Below are positions 1-6,473 of a stretch of DNA of 10,769 nt, piece by piece. Each line of letters opens with the position of its first letter. The stretch's first letter is position 1. The notes beneath the pieces are model-generated. The model did no database searches and was not told the DNA's origin. It saw only the letters and a list, made by a program, of their open reading frames with translations. The position numbers and the translations under genes were made by a program. This DNA comes from Hyphomicrobiales bacterium (lineage in GTDB: Bacteria > Pseudomonadota > Alphaproteobacteria > Rhizobiales > Devosiaceae), in NCBI GenBank assembly GCA_027082895.1, contig JALWTJ010000526.1:1-10769 (forward strand), written 5' to 3'.

Positions 1-31
1 CAACCCCCGTCCCATCCGCTGGGATAGTCAC
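1..31 (+). repeat. degenerate or partial CRISPR repeat at left edge
   Basis: The block CATCCGCTGGGATAG matches the repeat core exactly. The 5' half reads AACCCCCGTC instead of the usual C-run with AGC, and the end is TCAC instead of AAAC. The altered 5' half would lose the CCCAGC arm of the stem and the altered handle would probably not give a normal crRNA. It is followed by a 32-nt spacer-sized segment (32-63). The window cuts the left side, so it is unclear whether the array continues. Confidence 0.75.
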
Positions 32-858
32 GCATCCACCAGGCAGGACTCGATTTTCCTCAAGTCAGCTAACCCCCCAGCCATCCGCTGGGATAGAAAC
101 CTCCATTCGGGGTCGTCACGTCACTGCCGGAGTCAGCTAACCCCCCAGCCATCCGCTGGGATAGAAACGCAGCAGTCGAAATTGCTTTTTCTAATACAAT
201 AGTCAGCTAACCCCCCAGCCATCCGCTGGGATAGAAACGTACCAGACCCGGACACATTACCAGTAAAGAAGTCAGCTGACCCCCCAGCCATCCGCTGGGA
301 TAGAAACTCCTCATCTAGAGTTGGCCGGGCGATGCGCTGCGTCAGCTAACCCCCCAGCCATCCGCTGGGATAGAAACCTTGGGAAACCTACTGTCGGTGC
401 TTGGTTGTGTCAGCTAACCCCCCAGCCATCCGCTGGGATAGAAACAGGGCCATGATGGTTACCGGCCCTTCGTGGTGTCAGCTAACCCCCCAGCCATCCG
501 CTGGGATAGAAACCCCGCAACCACCGGGTAGTCCTCGATGTCGGGTCAGCTGACCCCCCAGCCATCCGCTGGGATAGAAACTTGGTTGGGCGGCGCGTGC
601 GTGTTCACTTTGTGTCAGCTAACCCCCCAGCCATCCGCTGGGATAGAAACATCGATCTGGTGGCCAATCTTCCCACCAGATAGTCAGCTGACCCCCCAGC
701 CATCCGCTGGGATAGAAACGCAATGATCCGGCAATCCAGCCAGTGGTTGGGTCAGCTGACCCCCCAGCCATCCGCTGGGATAGAAACACGGTAGCGGAAA
801 ATACGGGTGTCGGCGACAATGGTCAGCTGACCCCCCAGCCATCCGCTGGGATAGAAAC

Positions 859-889
859 GGCGACCAAATCTTTAGCGCTGTTCTGGTAC
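859..889 (+). repeat. CRISPR spacer 13, identical to spacer 18
   Basis: The 31-nt spacer starting GGCGACCAAATC and ending CTGGTAC is present letter for letter again at 1200-1230. Identical spacers in one array usually come from recombination between repeats rather than repeated acquisition. See also the duplicated spacer 17/19 pair. Confidence 0.97.
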
Positions 890-1130
890 GTCAGCTGACC
901 CCCCAGCCATCCGCTGGGATAGAAACAGAAGGGAATCCGCGAAACGGAAGGCGAAGCGTCAGCTAACCCCCCAGCCATCCGCTGGGATAGAAACCCCTCC
1001 GGCGGAATCTTGGAAGTCAGGATTTGTCAGCTAACCCCCCAGCCATCCGCTGGGATAGAAACAAGTATCAGGGACGATATGTGGCAGTTTGAAGTCAGCT
1101 GACCCCCCAGCCATCCGCTGGGATAGAAAC

Positions 1131-1162
1131 AGAAGCGTGCAGTGAGGTGTCCCTCCTTTCTT
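1131..1162 (+). repeat. CRISPR spacer 17, identical to spacer 19
   Basis: The 32-nt spacer starting AGAAGCGTGCAG and ending CTCCTTTCTT recurs exactly at 1268-1299. Together with the 13/18 pair the order is 13-14-15-16-17-13-17-20. This fits a tandem duplication of spacers 13-17 followed by loss of the second copies of 14-16. Confidence 0.97.
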
Positions 1163-1370
1163 GTCAGCTGACCCCCCAGCCATCCGCTGGGATAGAAACG
1201 GCGACCAAATCTTTAGCGCTGTTCTGGTACGTCAGCTGACCCCCCAGCCATCCGCTGGGATAGAAACAGAAGCGTGCAGTGAGGTGTCCCTCCTTTCTTG
1301 TCAGCTGACCCCCCAGCCATCCGCTGGGATAGAAACCCTACGGGCGGTAGTGCGCTTGGTCATGATGTGG

Positions 1371-1457
1371 GTCAGCTGACCCCCCAGCCTTTCTTTCCGC
1401 CGCCGTCGGCCCCTGCGGGGCCTTCCCCGGCACCCCCGCCAATCCGCTGGGATAGAA
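1371..1457 (+). repeat. terminal CRISPR repeat split by a ~52-bp GC-rich segment
   Basis: Positions 1371-1389 match the first 19 bases of the repeat (G variant). The match then stops and resumes at 1442-1457 with ATCCGCTGGGATAGAA, lacking the final AC. The intervening 1390-1441 is GC-rich and contains a perfect hairpin, GGCCCC-TGC-GGGGCC (about 1409-1423). The bases before the resumption (ACCCCCGCCA) resemble the repeat's own C-run. Two readings are possible: a small insertion with an imperfect duplication, or two truncated repeats flanking an odd spacer. It marks the trailer end of the array. Confidence 0.8.
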
Positions 1458-1532
1458 TATGGGGGTGAATAACATTGGCCTGGCGTCCGGCGTTGCCCTG
1501 TCCGGTCCGTCAAGATGCCTGGCCTTTATGGA

Positions 1533-1560
1533 GTTGATCGATAAAAACCGATCAGTCAAC
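1533..1560. terminator. weak hairpin between convergent array and operon, possible terminator
   Basis: GTTGATCG (1533-1540) pairs with CGATCAGTCAAC (1549-1560), leaving a 4-nt bulge and a loop ATAAAAAC. On the + strand it is followed by TTTCTT, a short T-rich stretch, so it could end the CRISPR transcript. On the minus strand no T-run follows. It lies 20 bp past the stop codon of the CARF gene. The stem is AT-rich and imperfect, so this is a tentative call. The rest of 1458-1580 shows nothing recognisable. Confidence 0.25.
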
Positions 1561-1580
1561 TTTCTTGCGGGAAGAATTGC

Positions 1581-2615
1581 CTATTGGGGCATCAACGTGT
1601 CGAGTTCATGATAGACATCAAAACTGCGTACATCGAAAGAATTCGTGTCGATATACTGAAATCGTCTTGTTGGCACGAGAATGGCAAATACTGCCGCCGC
1701 AACGGAATTTGTCTTTTGCCCGCCAGTGATATCTACCAGAATCTCGGATTCGAGATATGATTTCTTCAAATATTTGAAAACAAAGTACAAAAGGTGGATC
1801 AGAGATTTAAAATCATGAAACAAAACCCCTTTGGTGAGATCTGTTTTCCGGTTGTCTGCATCCGTCAGATCGTGTTGCTCCACAATGTCCGCCACCCTGT
1901 CCACCCGCACGCGGCCCTTCGGTTTGTCCTTGAAGCGTCTCCGCAACACGCCCTCGACATGGTCACGAAATATCTCATCAAGATGATGCGTACCGAGCCG
2001 TTCACCGTCATCGGCCGAGGGGATGATGACCACTTGCTGAAGACAGGCCCTCTCAACAGTCAGATGATGCCTGATTGCCTGTAGAGGCATGCGCCAGTTC
2101 ATGGCGCCAAACTCTTTCTCCAACCATCCGGCGTCAAGAAAATCTCCCGTATTCAAGTTTTCCAGAAAAGCTCTGACCCGGCGTTTCAGATTCTCTTCTC
2201 CGGACTCGTTTTCGATTGCATCGACCTGTGGCAAGTGGTGGATAGACGGCATGCTGAGGAACAAAACCAGTGCCTTTGCCGGAGCGCTCTCATGGATGCT
2301 GACTTTTGGAGGGTGGTCGCCAGCTGCTTCCACAGCAAGGTATCTCAATTTGTGGATGCCCAAGGAAAGCATAAGCAAGACCAACAAAATTAGAGGCACA
2401 TATGTCTTCCATCCAGGGCTGGTTTCCCCGACCCAATGGGAAAGTGTATCCCGGATCAGTTCGTAGCTGGCGCCGAATATAATCGATGTTGCGAGACCGA
2501 CCAGCATGATTACCGCGATGACAAACGGGCTGTAGCCACCAATCGTGGCCAGCACCCGCAACGCGCGGCGGCCATTGTTGCGCCGCCATTCGTTTGATAC
2601 TTCTTCCTTGCTCAA
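1581..2615 (-). CDS. membrane-anchored CARF-domain protein, predicted cyclic-oligoadenylate effector
   Basis: 344 residues with a TTG start. Seen: a basic N-terminus, two hydrophobic helices (about residues 30-50 and 71-89), then a soluble region. That region has CARF-type signatures: a hydrophobic first strand KALVLFLSMPS (114-124), a strand ending VVIIPS (195-200), DITGGQK (295-301) and RFQYIDTN (318-325). DxTGGxK followed by an alanine-rich helix and a Y-hydrophobic-D strand is typical of CARF receptors for cyclic oligoadenylates. The positive-inside rule puts both termini in the cytoplasm. Known relatives in architecture are TM-CARF proteins such as Cam1, which act at the membrane, but this one has two helices and is longer. 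It is the last operon gene and its start overlaps the csx16 stop (TTGA), with a perfect AGGAGG 8 nt upstream. No nuclease motif is seen. Inferred role: membrane disruption or permeability change when Cas10 signals. Specificity for cA4 or cA6 is unknown. Confidence 0.85.
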   Translation of the reverse strand: MSKEEVSNEWRRNNGRRALRVLATIGGYSPFVIAVIMLVGLATSIIFGASYELIRDTLSHWVGETSPGWKTYVPLILLVLLMLSLGIHKLRYLAVEAAGDHPPKVSIHESAPAKALVLFLSMPSIHHLPQVDAIENESGEENLKRRVRAFLENLNTGDFLDAGWLEKEFGAMNWRMPLQAIRHHLTVERACLQQVVIIPSADDGERLGTHHLDEIFRDHVEGVLRRRFKDKPKGRVRVDRVADIVEQHDLTDADNRKTDLTKGVLFHDFKSLIHLLYFVFKYLKKSYLESEILVDITGGQKTNSVAAAVFAILVPTRRFQYIDTNSFDVRSFDVYHELDTLMPQ

Positions 2616-2905
2616 TCTTCTACCCTCCTCACCTCATATTCTTGCAGCCGTGCGCCAAATGTGTCCATGTCGTCTGCCGTCAGTTCGCTTCCCCGGCGCT
2701 CCGGCGGCGTTTTCATGTCGAGATGAAAATAGCGCCCGCCGCGTTCGCTCACCTGGGCAACAACCGAAACGGGCAGCGTGCCATAGACGATGTCGCCGGG
2801 CTGTGTGGTTTCGGGATCAAAATGTTCCACATGTTCGGCCATAATAGCCCGGCGTCGCGCCCATTCGACAGCCCCCTTGTGGCGGGTGACAAAATAGACG
2901 GTCAT
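2612..2905 (-). CDS. csx16: Csx16 family protein (VVA1548 type), probable ring nuclease
   Basis: 97 residues, usual length for the family. It opens with MTVYFVTRHKGAVEWA, continues with FDPETTQPGDIVYGTLPV and RGGRYFHLDM (all in the first two thirds), then RGSELTADDM and a C-terminal GARLQEYEV. This is the characteristic order of Csx16. The family occurs next to type III systems and has been linked to degradation of cyclic oligoadenylate second messengers; that assignment is from family knowledge, not from catalytic residues seen here. Its ATG overlaps the cmr6 stop by 4 bp (ATGA) and its stop overlaps the TTG start of the CARF gene. This pairing with a CARF effector fits an off-switch that protects the host membrane once target RNA is cleared. 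Confidence 0.9.
   Translation of the reverse strand: MTVYFVTRHKGAVEWARRRAIMAEHVEHFDPETTQPGDIVYGTLPVSVVAQVSERGGRYFHLDMKTPPERRGSELTADDMDTFGARLQEYEVRRVED
2624..2629 (-). promoter_or_regulatory. Shine-Dalgarno AGGAGG deciding the TTG start of the CARF gene
   Basis: Reading the minus strand, AGGAGG is followed by exactly 8 nt and then TTG at 2615-2613, inside the end of csx16. A consensus ribosome site at ideal spacing supports the non-ATG start. It suggests strong independent initiation, partly offset by the weak TTG codon. Confidence 0.7.
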
Positions 2906-4086
2906 TCAACCAGCTTCTCGACATGTTCCGGGAAAGTTTTTATCTCCCCGCCTCCGCCACAATCGACATAAATTTCCGTAAACGCTGGAAACACGTCAAC
3001 CTTGGTAATCGTTCCTACCTTGCCACGCTGCGGCGCCCTTTTGTGGGTTTCCAGGATACGCACCCGGTCACCAATTCCCGGTGGCGCGCTTTGCTCTGCC
3101 TCCCTGATTACCTGCTCGCGCTCCTCGCGCCCCTCTTCGCTTTCAAACTTTCCGAAACCAAGCGTGGTGCGGGCACCGGCACCGTAGACTTCCAGCCCCC
3201 TTGTCAGCCATTGCCGCGCATTTTTCATATCATCAGTTGTTGCGCCCCTGAGCGGCAGGATGGCGAACTGGAACGGCAGGGGATGGCTGAAGCTGGCTTC
3301 CACCGCCAATAGGGTAACCGGCCCCGGCTCATGCCAGTCGGCAGGCTGGTGCATGTCGGGGCGCGGCATGGCCGGCCGGGCGGGGTCGATGTTGTGATAA
3401 TAGCCACCATAATGGTTGGTGATCTGCTCGGCGGTCAATATGACCGGTTCAAGTGGCAAGGCATCAAGAAAGGCAATGCAGCCCGCGCCATGCTCCGGCC
3501 CGCCAAACAGGCGGTCCAACTCGTTTCGCGGCAAATCTACTTCCTCTTCGGCCCAGTCCTGCGCCACCTGTTTGAGCGCCATGCCGGGCACATAGGGCAC
3601 GCCCAGCGTGGGGTGAAACAGAAAACCGTTCTCGGTGGGATGCGGCAGGCCGATGCCGATCAGCAGGCGCGAGACAAGTTTGAGCGTGAACTTCACGCCG
3701 CCGCGCTCTTCTCCCGCAAGCTGAGTAAGTCTTTTACAGGCTGATTTCAGTTCTTCCTGATTGCCGGCTTTGAGTGTCTTGAAAGAATGGCCCGGAACGC
3801 GATAGTCGTCGCCGATCTTGCGCGGATCCAGCCAGTCCAGAAGCGGCTGGGTTGGTTTTTCAACCGGCCTGCGTTCCTTGTTTTTTTCAACCGTTTGCAG
3901 TTTTTTCAGCAAGTCCGGCTCAGTGCTGTTCTGCCAGCGGCCAAAGAACTTGGAGAAGCGAAGACCCTGATTGGTGTCTGCGTTTTCAGCCGTCAGCTGC
4001 TTTTGAAAATCCGCTGCATCAAGGTTGTGAATGTCCCGATAAAGATGAAACCGGGTTGGGGCAGATTGTATGCGTGGCGCCATCAT
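2902..4086 (-). CDS. cmr6: Cmr6, Cmr complex RAMP subunit, with C-terminal KOW/SH3-like extension
   Basis: 394 residues from the ATG at 4086, chosen because it forms the 4-bp ATGA overlap with the cmr5 stop and has GAGGA upstream; an open frame continues to 4131. Family marks: VPGMALKQVAQDWA (about 166-179, equivalent to the PGSSLKG segment of RAMPs) and a glycine-rich loop GAGARTTLGFGKFE (302-315). Cmr6 caps the crRNA 3' side of the Cmr backbone. The protein is longer than usual. After the glycine-rich loop comes a charged linker (316-334), then about 60 residues with GDRVRI, RGKVGTITKV, EIYVDCGGGGEIKTF and HVEKLV, which look like a small KOW/SH3 beta-barrel. A long N-terminal region (about 1-125) is also not typical of short Cmr6 proteins. 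The core call is firm; the extension's fold is inferred from pattern. Confidence 0.92.
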   Translation of the reverse strand: MMAPRIQSAPTRFHLYRDIHNLDAADFQKQLTAENADTNQGLRFSKFFGRWQNSTEPDLLKKLQTVEKNKERRPVEKPTQPLLDWLDPRKIGDDYRVPGHSFKTLKAGNQEELKSACKRLTQLAGEERGGVKFTLKLVSRLLIGIGLPHPTENGFLFHPTLGVPYVPGMALKQVAQDWAEEEVDLPRNELDRLFGGPEHGAGCIAFLDALPLEPVILTAEQITNHYGGYYHNIDPARPAMPRPDMHQPADWHEPGPVTLLAVEASFSHPLPFQFAILPLRGATTDDMKNARQWLTRGLEVYGAGARTTLGFGKFESEEGREEREQVIREAEQSAPPGIGDRVRILETHKRAPQRGKVGTITKVDVFPAFTEIYVDCGGGGEIKTFPEHVEKLVE

Positions 4087-4472
4087 CCATCGTCCTCGGG
4101 ACAAAACGCCTGCGCCAGTTTCTTGATCCATCCTGCATAGCCCAATGCTTCTGTCTGGGCGGTCCGGTATTCATTTCGAGTGCTGCCAGCGATCTTCCCC
4201 AAGACAGTGCGGACCCAGCACCCGTCTTGCCGGGCGGTGCCGTGCCAGGGTGAATGTGGGCATTGGTCAGCCAACCATTTGCTGATCAGAACCGCCAACT
4301 CCTTGCGTCTGCCCCCTTTTGCCGCCAGCGCGGCAATACCGGATCCCAGCCCCAGTGAACGGATCATGAAGGGTGCTTCCTCGGCTGCGGCCTTGAATTC
4401 CCTGTCGCGCGGCGTTTCAAAAAATTCCGCCTTCGCACCATGCATGCGAATGATCTCGACGCTGTCACTCAT
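4083..4472 (-). CDS. cmr5: Cmr5, small helical subunit of the Cmr complex
   Basis: 129 residues from ATG at 4472. The frame stays open to 4532, but 4472 gives an 8-bp overlap with the end of cmr4 and is preceded by GGTGA at suitable distance. The protein is small and mostly helical, with an SLGLGSGIAALAAKGG segment and a C-terminal stretch ending TEALGYAGWIKKLAQAF, matching the C-terminal E-x-L-x-x-x-x-W-x-K-x-x-A pattern of Cmr5. Cmr5 forms the minor filament lining the Cmr4 backbone and contributes to target RNA binding; it has no catalytic role. Its stop overlaps the cmr6 start. Identity rests on length, helical character, position and this C-terminal pattern. Confidence 0.88.
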   Translation of the reverse strand: MSDSVEIIRMHGAKAEFFETPRDREFKAAAEEAPFMIRSLGLGSGIAALAAKGGRRKELAVLISKWLADQCPHSPWHGTARQDGCWVRTVLGKIAGSTRNEYRTAQTEALGYAGWIKKLAQAFCPEDDG

Positions 4473-5355
4473 TTGATTCACCGTGATGTCTTGCAAGCTG
4501 CACCCAACCCTGACCGACGGTCTCATTGCCACCGATCTGCAGATATTTGTTGTCGACCAGGGTTTTCAGAAAGTCGTCGCAAACAGCACTTGCTTGCTCA
4601 TGGCGTGGCAGGACAACCGAGTAAAAAAGCGCATCTGGAGGGATGGTCTCCTCATACCACAGATTTTCCGAAAGCTTGTTGTCGTCAAGCTTGTTGCGGG
4701 CATTGACCGGCAGAGCATTGCCTGCAAACCAGGCAAATTCTTCATCCGTCATGATGGCCAGCTGACTGAAGATGCGTGATTTTGTACTGTCATCAGCGCC
4801 GAGCAAAGGCGTGATGGCGGATTTGACATTTTCGTAATCCGAGAGCCCTACCGGTGTGAAGGAAAACTCTTCAAGGAAAATGGGGGAAGTGGGAGGATCA
4901 CTCATCAGCAATTGAGGGGGGGCGCCATTTGCAGGCCGGGTGTCTGGTATGCTCAGGGCACATTCGCAGCGCGCACTATCGCGCCGCAGGCGTTCCAGCA
5001 GGTAAGGTGTCGTGACCCAGGCATAAGGCCCGTCAAGACGGCGGACCGGCAAGCACAAAAGGCGCGCCGACGAGATCATCAATTGCCCTGCGCCGCTGTC
5101 GGGCGCACCGAACAGGGCCTCGATTTTCTTCTTGTTTGCGTCTGCCTGGTCCTCATCGCAATCATCATTCGGTCGGATAGGCCATTTCTCCTCGGCCCAT
5201 TGGCGCAATGCGCCCTTCAGGCCGGTATCGGGAATATGGGGCAAACCGGTTGCGCCTTCGCGTGCCACGGGCAAATCAACCACGTCGGCAGCCTGACCGG
5301 CGCCCGGATGCAGCGGCGTTTCGGCAAACAGCCCCAACAGATTTCCCTTGCTCAT
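4465..5355 (-). CDS. cmr4: Cmr4, backbone RAMP subunit and target-RNA ribonuclease
   Basis: 296 residues from the ATG at 5355, chosen over the in-frame ATG at 5361. The 5355 start gives a 4-bp ATGA overlap with the cmr3 stop and sits 7 nt after GGAG, while 5361 is too close to that site. Seen: ETPLHPGAG (12-20), VVDLPVARE (25-33), GLPHIPDTGLKGALRQW (about 36-52), and near the C-terminus LQIGGNETVGQGW. These are the Cmr4 hallmarks. Asp27 lies in the loop that holds the cleavage aspartate in characterised Cmr4 (D26 in Pyrococcus), so RNase activity at 6-nt intervals is expected. Several copies form the complex backbone on crRNA. Confidence 0.96.
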   Translation of the reverse strand: MSKGNLLGLFAETPLHPGAGQAADVVDLPVAREGATGLPHIPDTGLKGALRQWAEEKWPIRPNDDCDEDQADANKKKIEALFGAPDSGAGQLMISSARLLCLPVRRLDGPYAWVTTPYLLERLRRDSARCECALSIPDTRPANGAPPQLLMSDPPTSPIFLEEFSFTPVGLSDYENVKSAITPLLGADDSTKSRIFSQLAIMTDEEFAWFAGNALPVNARNKLDDNKLSENLWYEETIPPDALFYSVVLPRHEQASAVCDDFLKTLVDNKYLQIGGNETVGQGWVQLARHHGESNE

Positions 5356-6473
5356 TTCCATTCTCCTGTAAAAAAACGACCATAGCCCATATGGGTCTTT
5401 TCACCCAGACGGGCAGGAAAATCAGACGGAGTGACTTGGCCTTCCATGAGCAGCACGCTGCCTGCAGGCAGCACCATGTTGCTGTGCGGTCGGCTGCCCT
5501 TGCCGTCGCTGTTTTTCTGTCTTCCACTGTGCGATGCTATTCCGGAGATCGAAGCCATCACGAGTGTTCCGGGCAGATTGGCGACCGGTTCGCCCGGAAC
5601 CGGCGGCTCCATCACGACCGGTGTGGCACAATAGACCAGATAGTTTCCAACAGGAGGACTTTCTGTGCAGGAAACGGCTGAACCGCCAGCCCCGGCAAAC
5701 ACAAAGCGTGACTCGCCGCCAAATTGCACTGCCACATCAAGATCTTCTGGCCAATCCATTCCGTCCACTTCCACCAGCATTTCTACACCCGGGCGCAGGG
5801 CACGGCGTACTGTCGCGTAGAGCTGGCCCTCTTCAACCATTCGGGTCGCCTTGTCGCGAGCAATACCCACCCGGTATTCAGGAGCAGCCAGATCGTCAAT
5901 CGACCAGCCCCGAAGTGGTTTCGGCACATTGGGTTGAGACGGGATTGAATGTTGCCGTGGCATACCCAGATCATCGGGCGCGATATTTTTCCCAGCCAAC
6001 AAACTGAGAATGGCGCTGGCCTTGCCCCACCGCCCTGCAAGGGATTGACATTTGGTGGACTCCTCATAAGGCGGGATTTCCGGCAGGCGCAGCTTGCCAA
6101 GATCGGTTCTGATCGCTTCATTGGCAGGAGTGCGCATGACCAGCTCCATGGACGCTTCGTTCGACTGCAGCACTATGTGTGAAGGAACTGGCAGCAAAGG
6201 CTCGCCCTCCGCTCGAAAAAAGGGTCCCGAGATTTCAAAATGGCCCTGCTTGTCCCAGCTTCCCATGATCCGGGCAATATCGGCGCCCCATTCCCCGGCG
6301 CCATCCCAGCCCAGTGCCCGTGCGCATGCTACACGCGCGGCGCCGTAAAGCGTGTCGGGCAGTGGTGGAAAAACGCTGGCGGCAATGGCGCGGCCCGTAT
6401 CATATTGGTTGAAGGGGCGTCCATCGCCTGTGAACAGGGAATCAGCGGGTGAGAGAGAGAGGAGGAAACTCAT
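5352..6473 (-). CDS. cmr3: Cmr3, crRNA 5'-handle-binding RAMP subunit
   Basis: 373 residues. The N-terminus carries DSLFTGDGRPF (11-21), the Cmr3 signature, followed by PPLPDTLYGAARVA. The C-terminus ends with a glycine-containing segment GEKTHMGYGRFFTGEW typical of the family. Cmr3 sits with Cas10/Cmr2 at the foot of the complex and holds the 8-nt repeat-derived handle (here ATAGAAAC). The ATG overlaps the cmr2 stop as ATGA, and GGGAGG lies 6 nt upstream. Length is normal for the family. No anomaly seen. Confidence 0.95.
   Translation of the reverse strand: MSFLLSLSPADSLFTGDGRPFNQYDTGRAIAASVFPPLPDTLYGAARVACARALGWDGAGEWGADIARIMGSWDKQGHFEISGPFFRAEGEPLLPVPSHIVLQSNEASMELVMRTPANEAIRTDLGKLRLPEIPPYEESTKCQSLAGRWGKASAILSLLAGKNIAPDDLGMPRQHSIPSQPNVPKPLRGWSIDDLAAPEYRVGIARDKATRMVEEGQLYATVRRALRPGVEMLVEVDGMDWPEDLDVAVQFGGESRFVFAGAGGSAVSCTESPPVGNYLVYCATPVVMEPPVPGEPVANLPGTLVMASISGIASHSGRQKNSDGKGSRPHSNMVLPAGSVLLMEGQVTPSDFPARLGEKTHMGYGRFFTGEWK

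Larger units (their letters stand above)
1..1457 (+). CRISPR. CRISPR array, 19 intact 37-nt repeats plus degenerate copies at both ends, 20 spacers
   Basis: Intact repeats begin at 64, 132, 202, 271, 341, 409, 477, 545, 614, 683, 751, 822, 890, 958, 1026, 1094, 1163, 1231 and 1300. Each is 37 nt, opens with GTCAGCTRAC and closes with GGGATAGAAAC. Spacers are 31-34 nt. The repeat folds through CCCAGC/GCTGGG, a 6-bp stem around loop CATCC, and its last eight bases ATAGAAAC would form the crRNA 5' handle. The GAAAC-type 3' end implies transcription left to right, so a leader should lie left of position 1, outside the window. The array converges with the cmr operon. Spacer 13 (859-889) equals spacer 18 (1200-1230), and spacer 17 (1131-1162) equals spacer 19 (1268-1299). 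Direction is inferred from the repeat 3' end and from the decayed terminal repeat at the right. No cas6 for processing is visible in the window. Confidence 0.98.

Noticed and set aside
538..1379. Small open frames across the CRISPR array with repeated LTPQPSAGIET peptides
   Set aside because: They are translations of the CRISPR repeat itself; no start context or coding signal, and the DNA periodicity explains them.
1409..1423. GGCCCC-TGC-GGGGCC as an intrinsic terminator for the array
   Set aside because: The stem is strong but no T-run follows on either strand (TTCCCC on +), so it is kept only as part of the split-repeat observation.
4473..4532. Longer N-terminus for cmr5 starting at 4532
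   Set aside because: It would add 20 residues overlapping cmr4 deeply; the ATG at 4472 has a ribosome site and the compact overlap seen throughout the operon.
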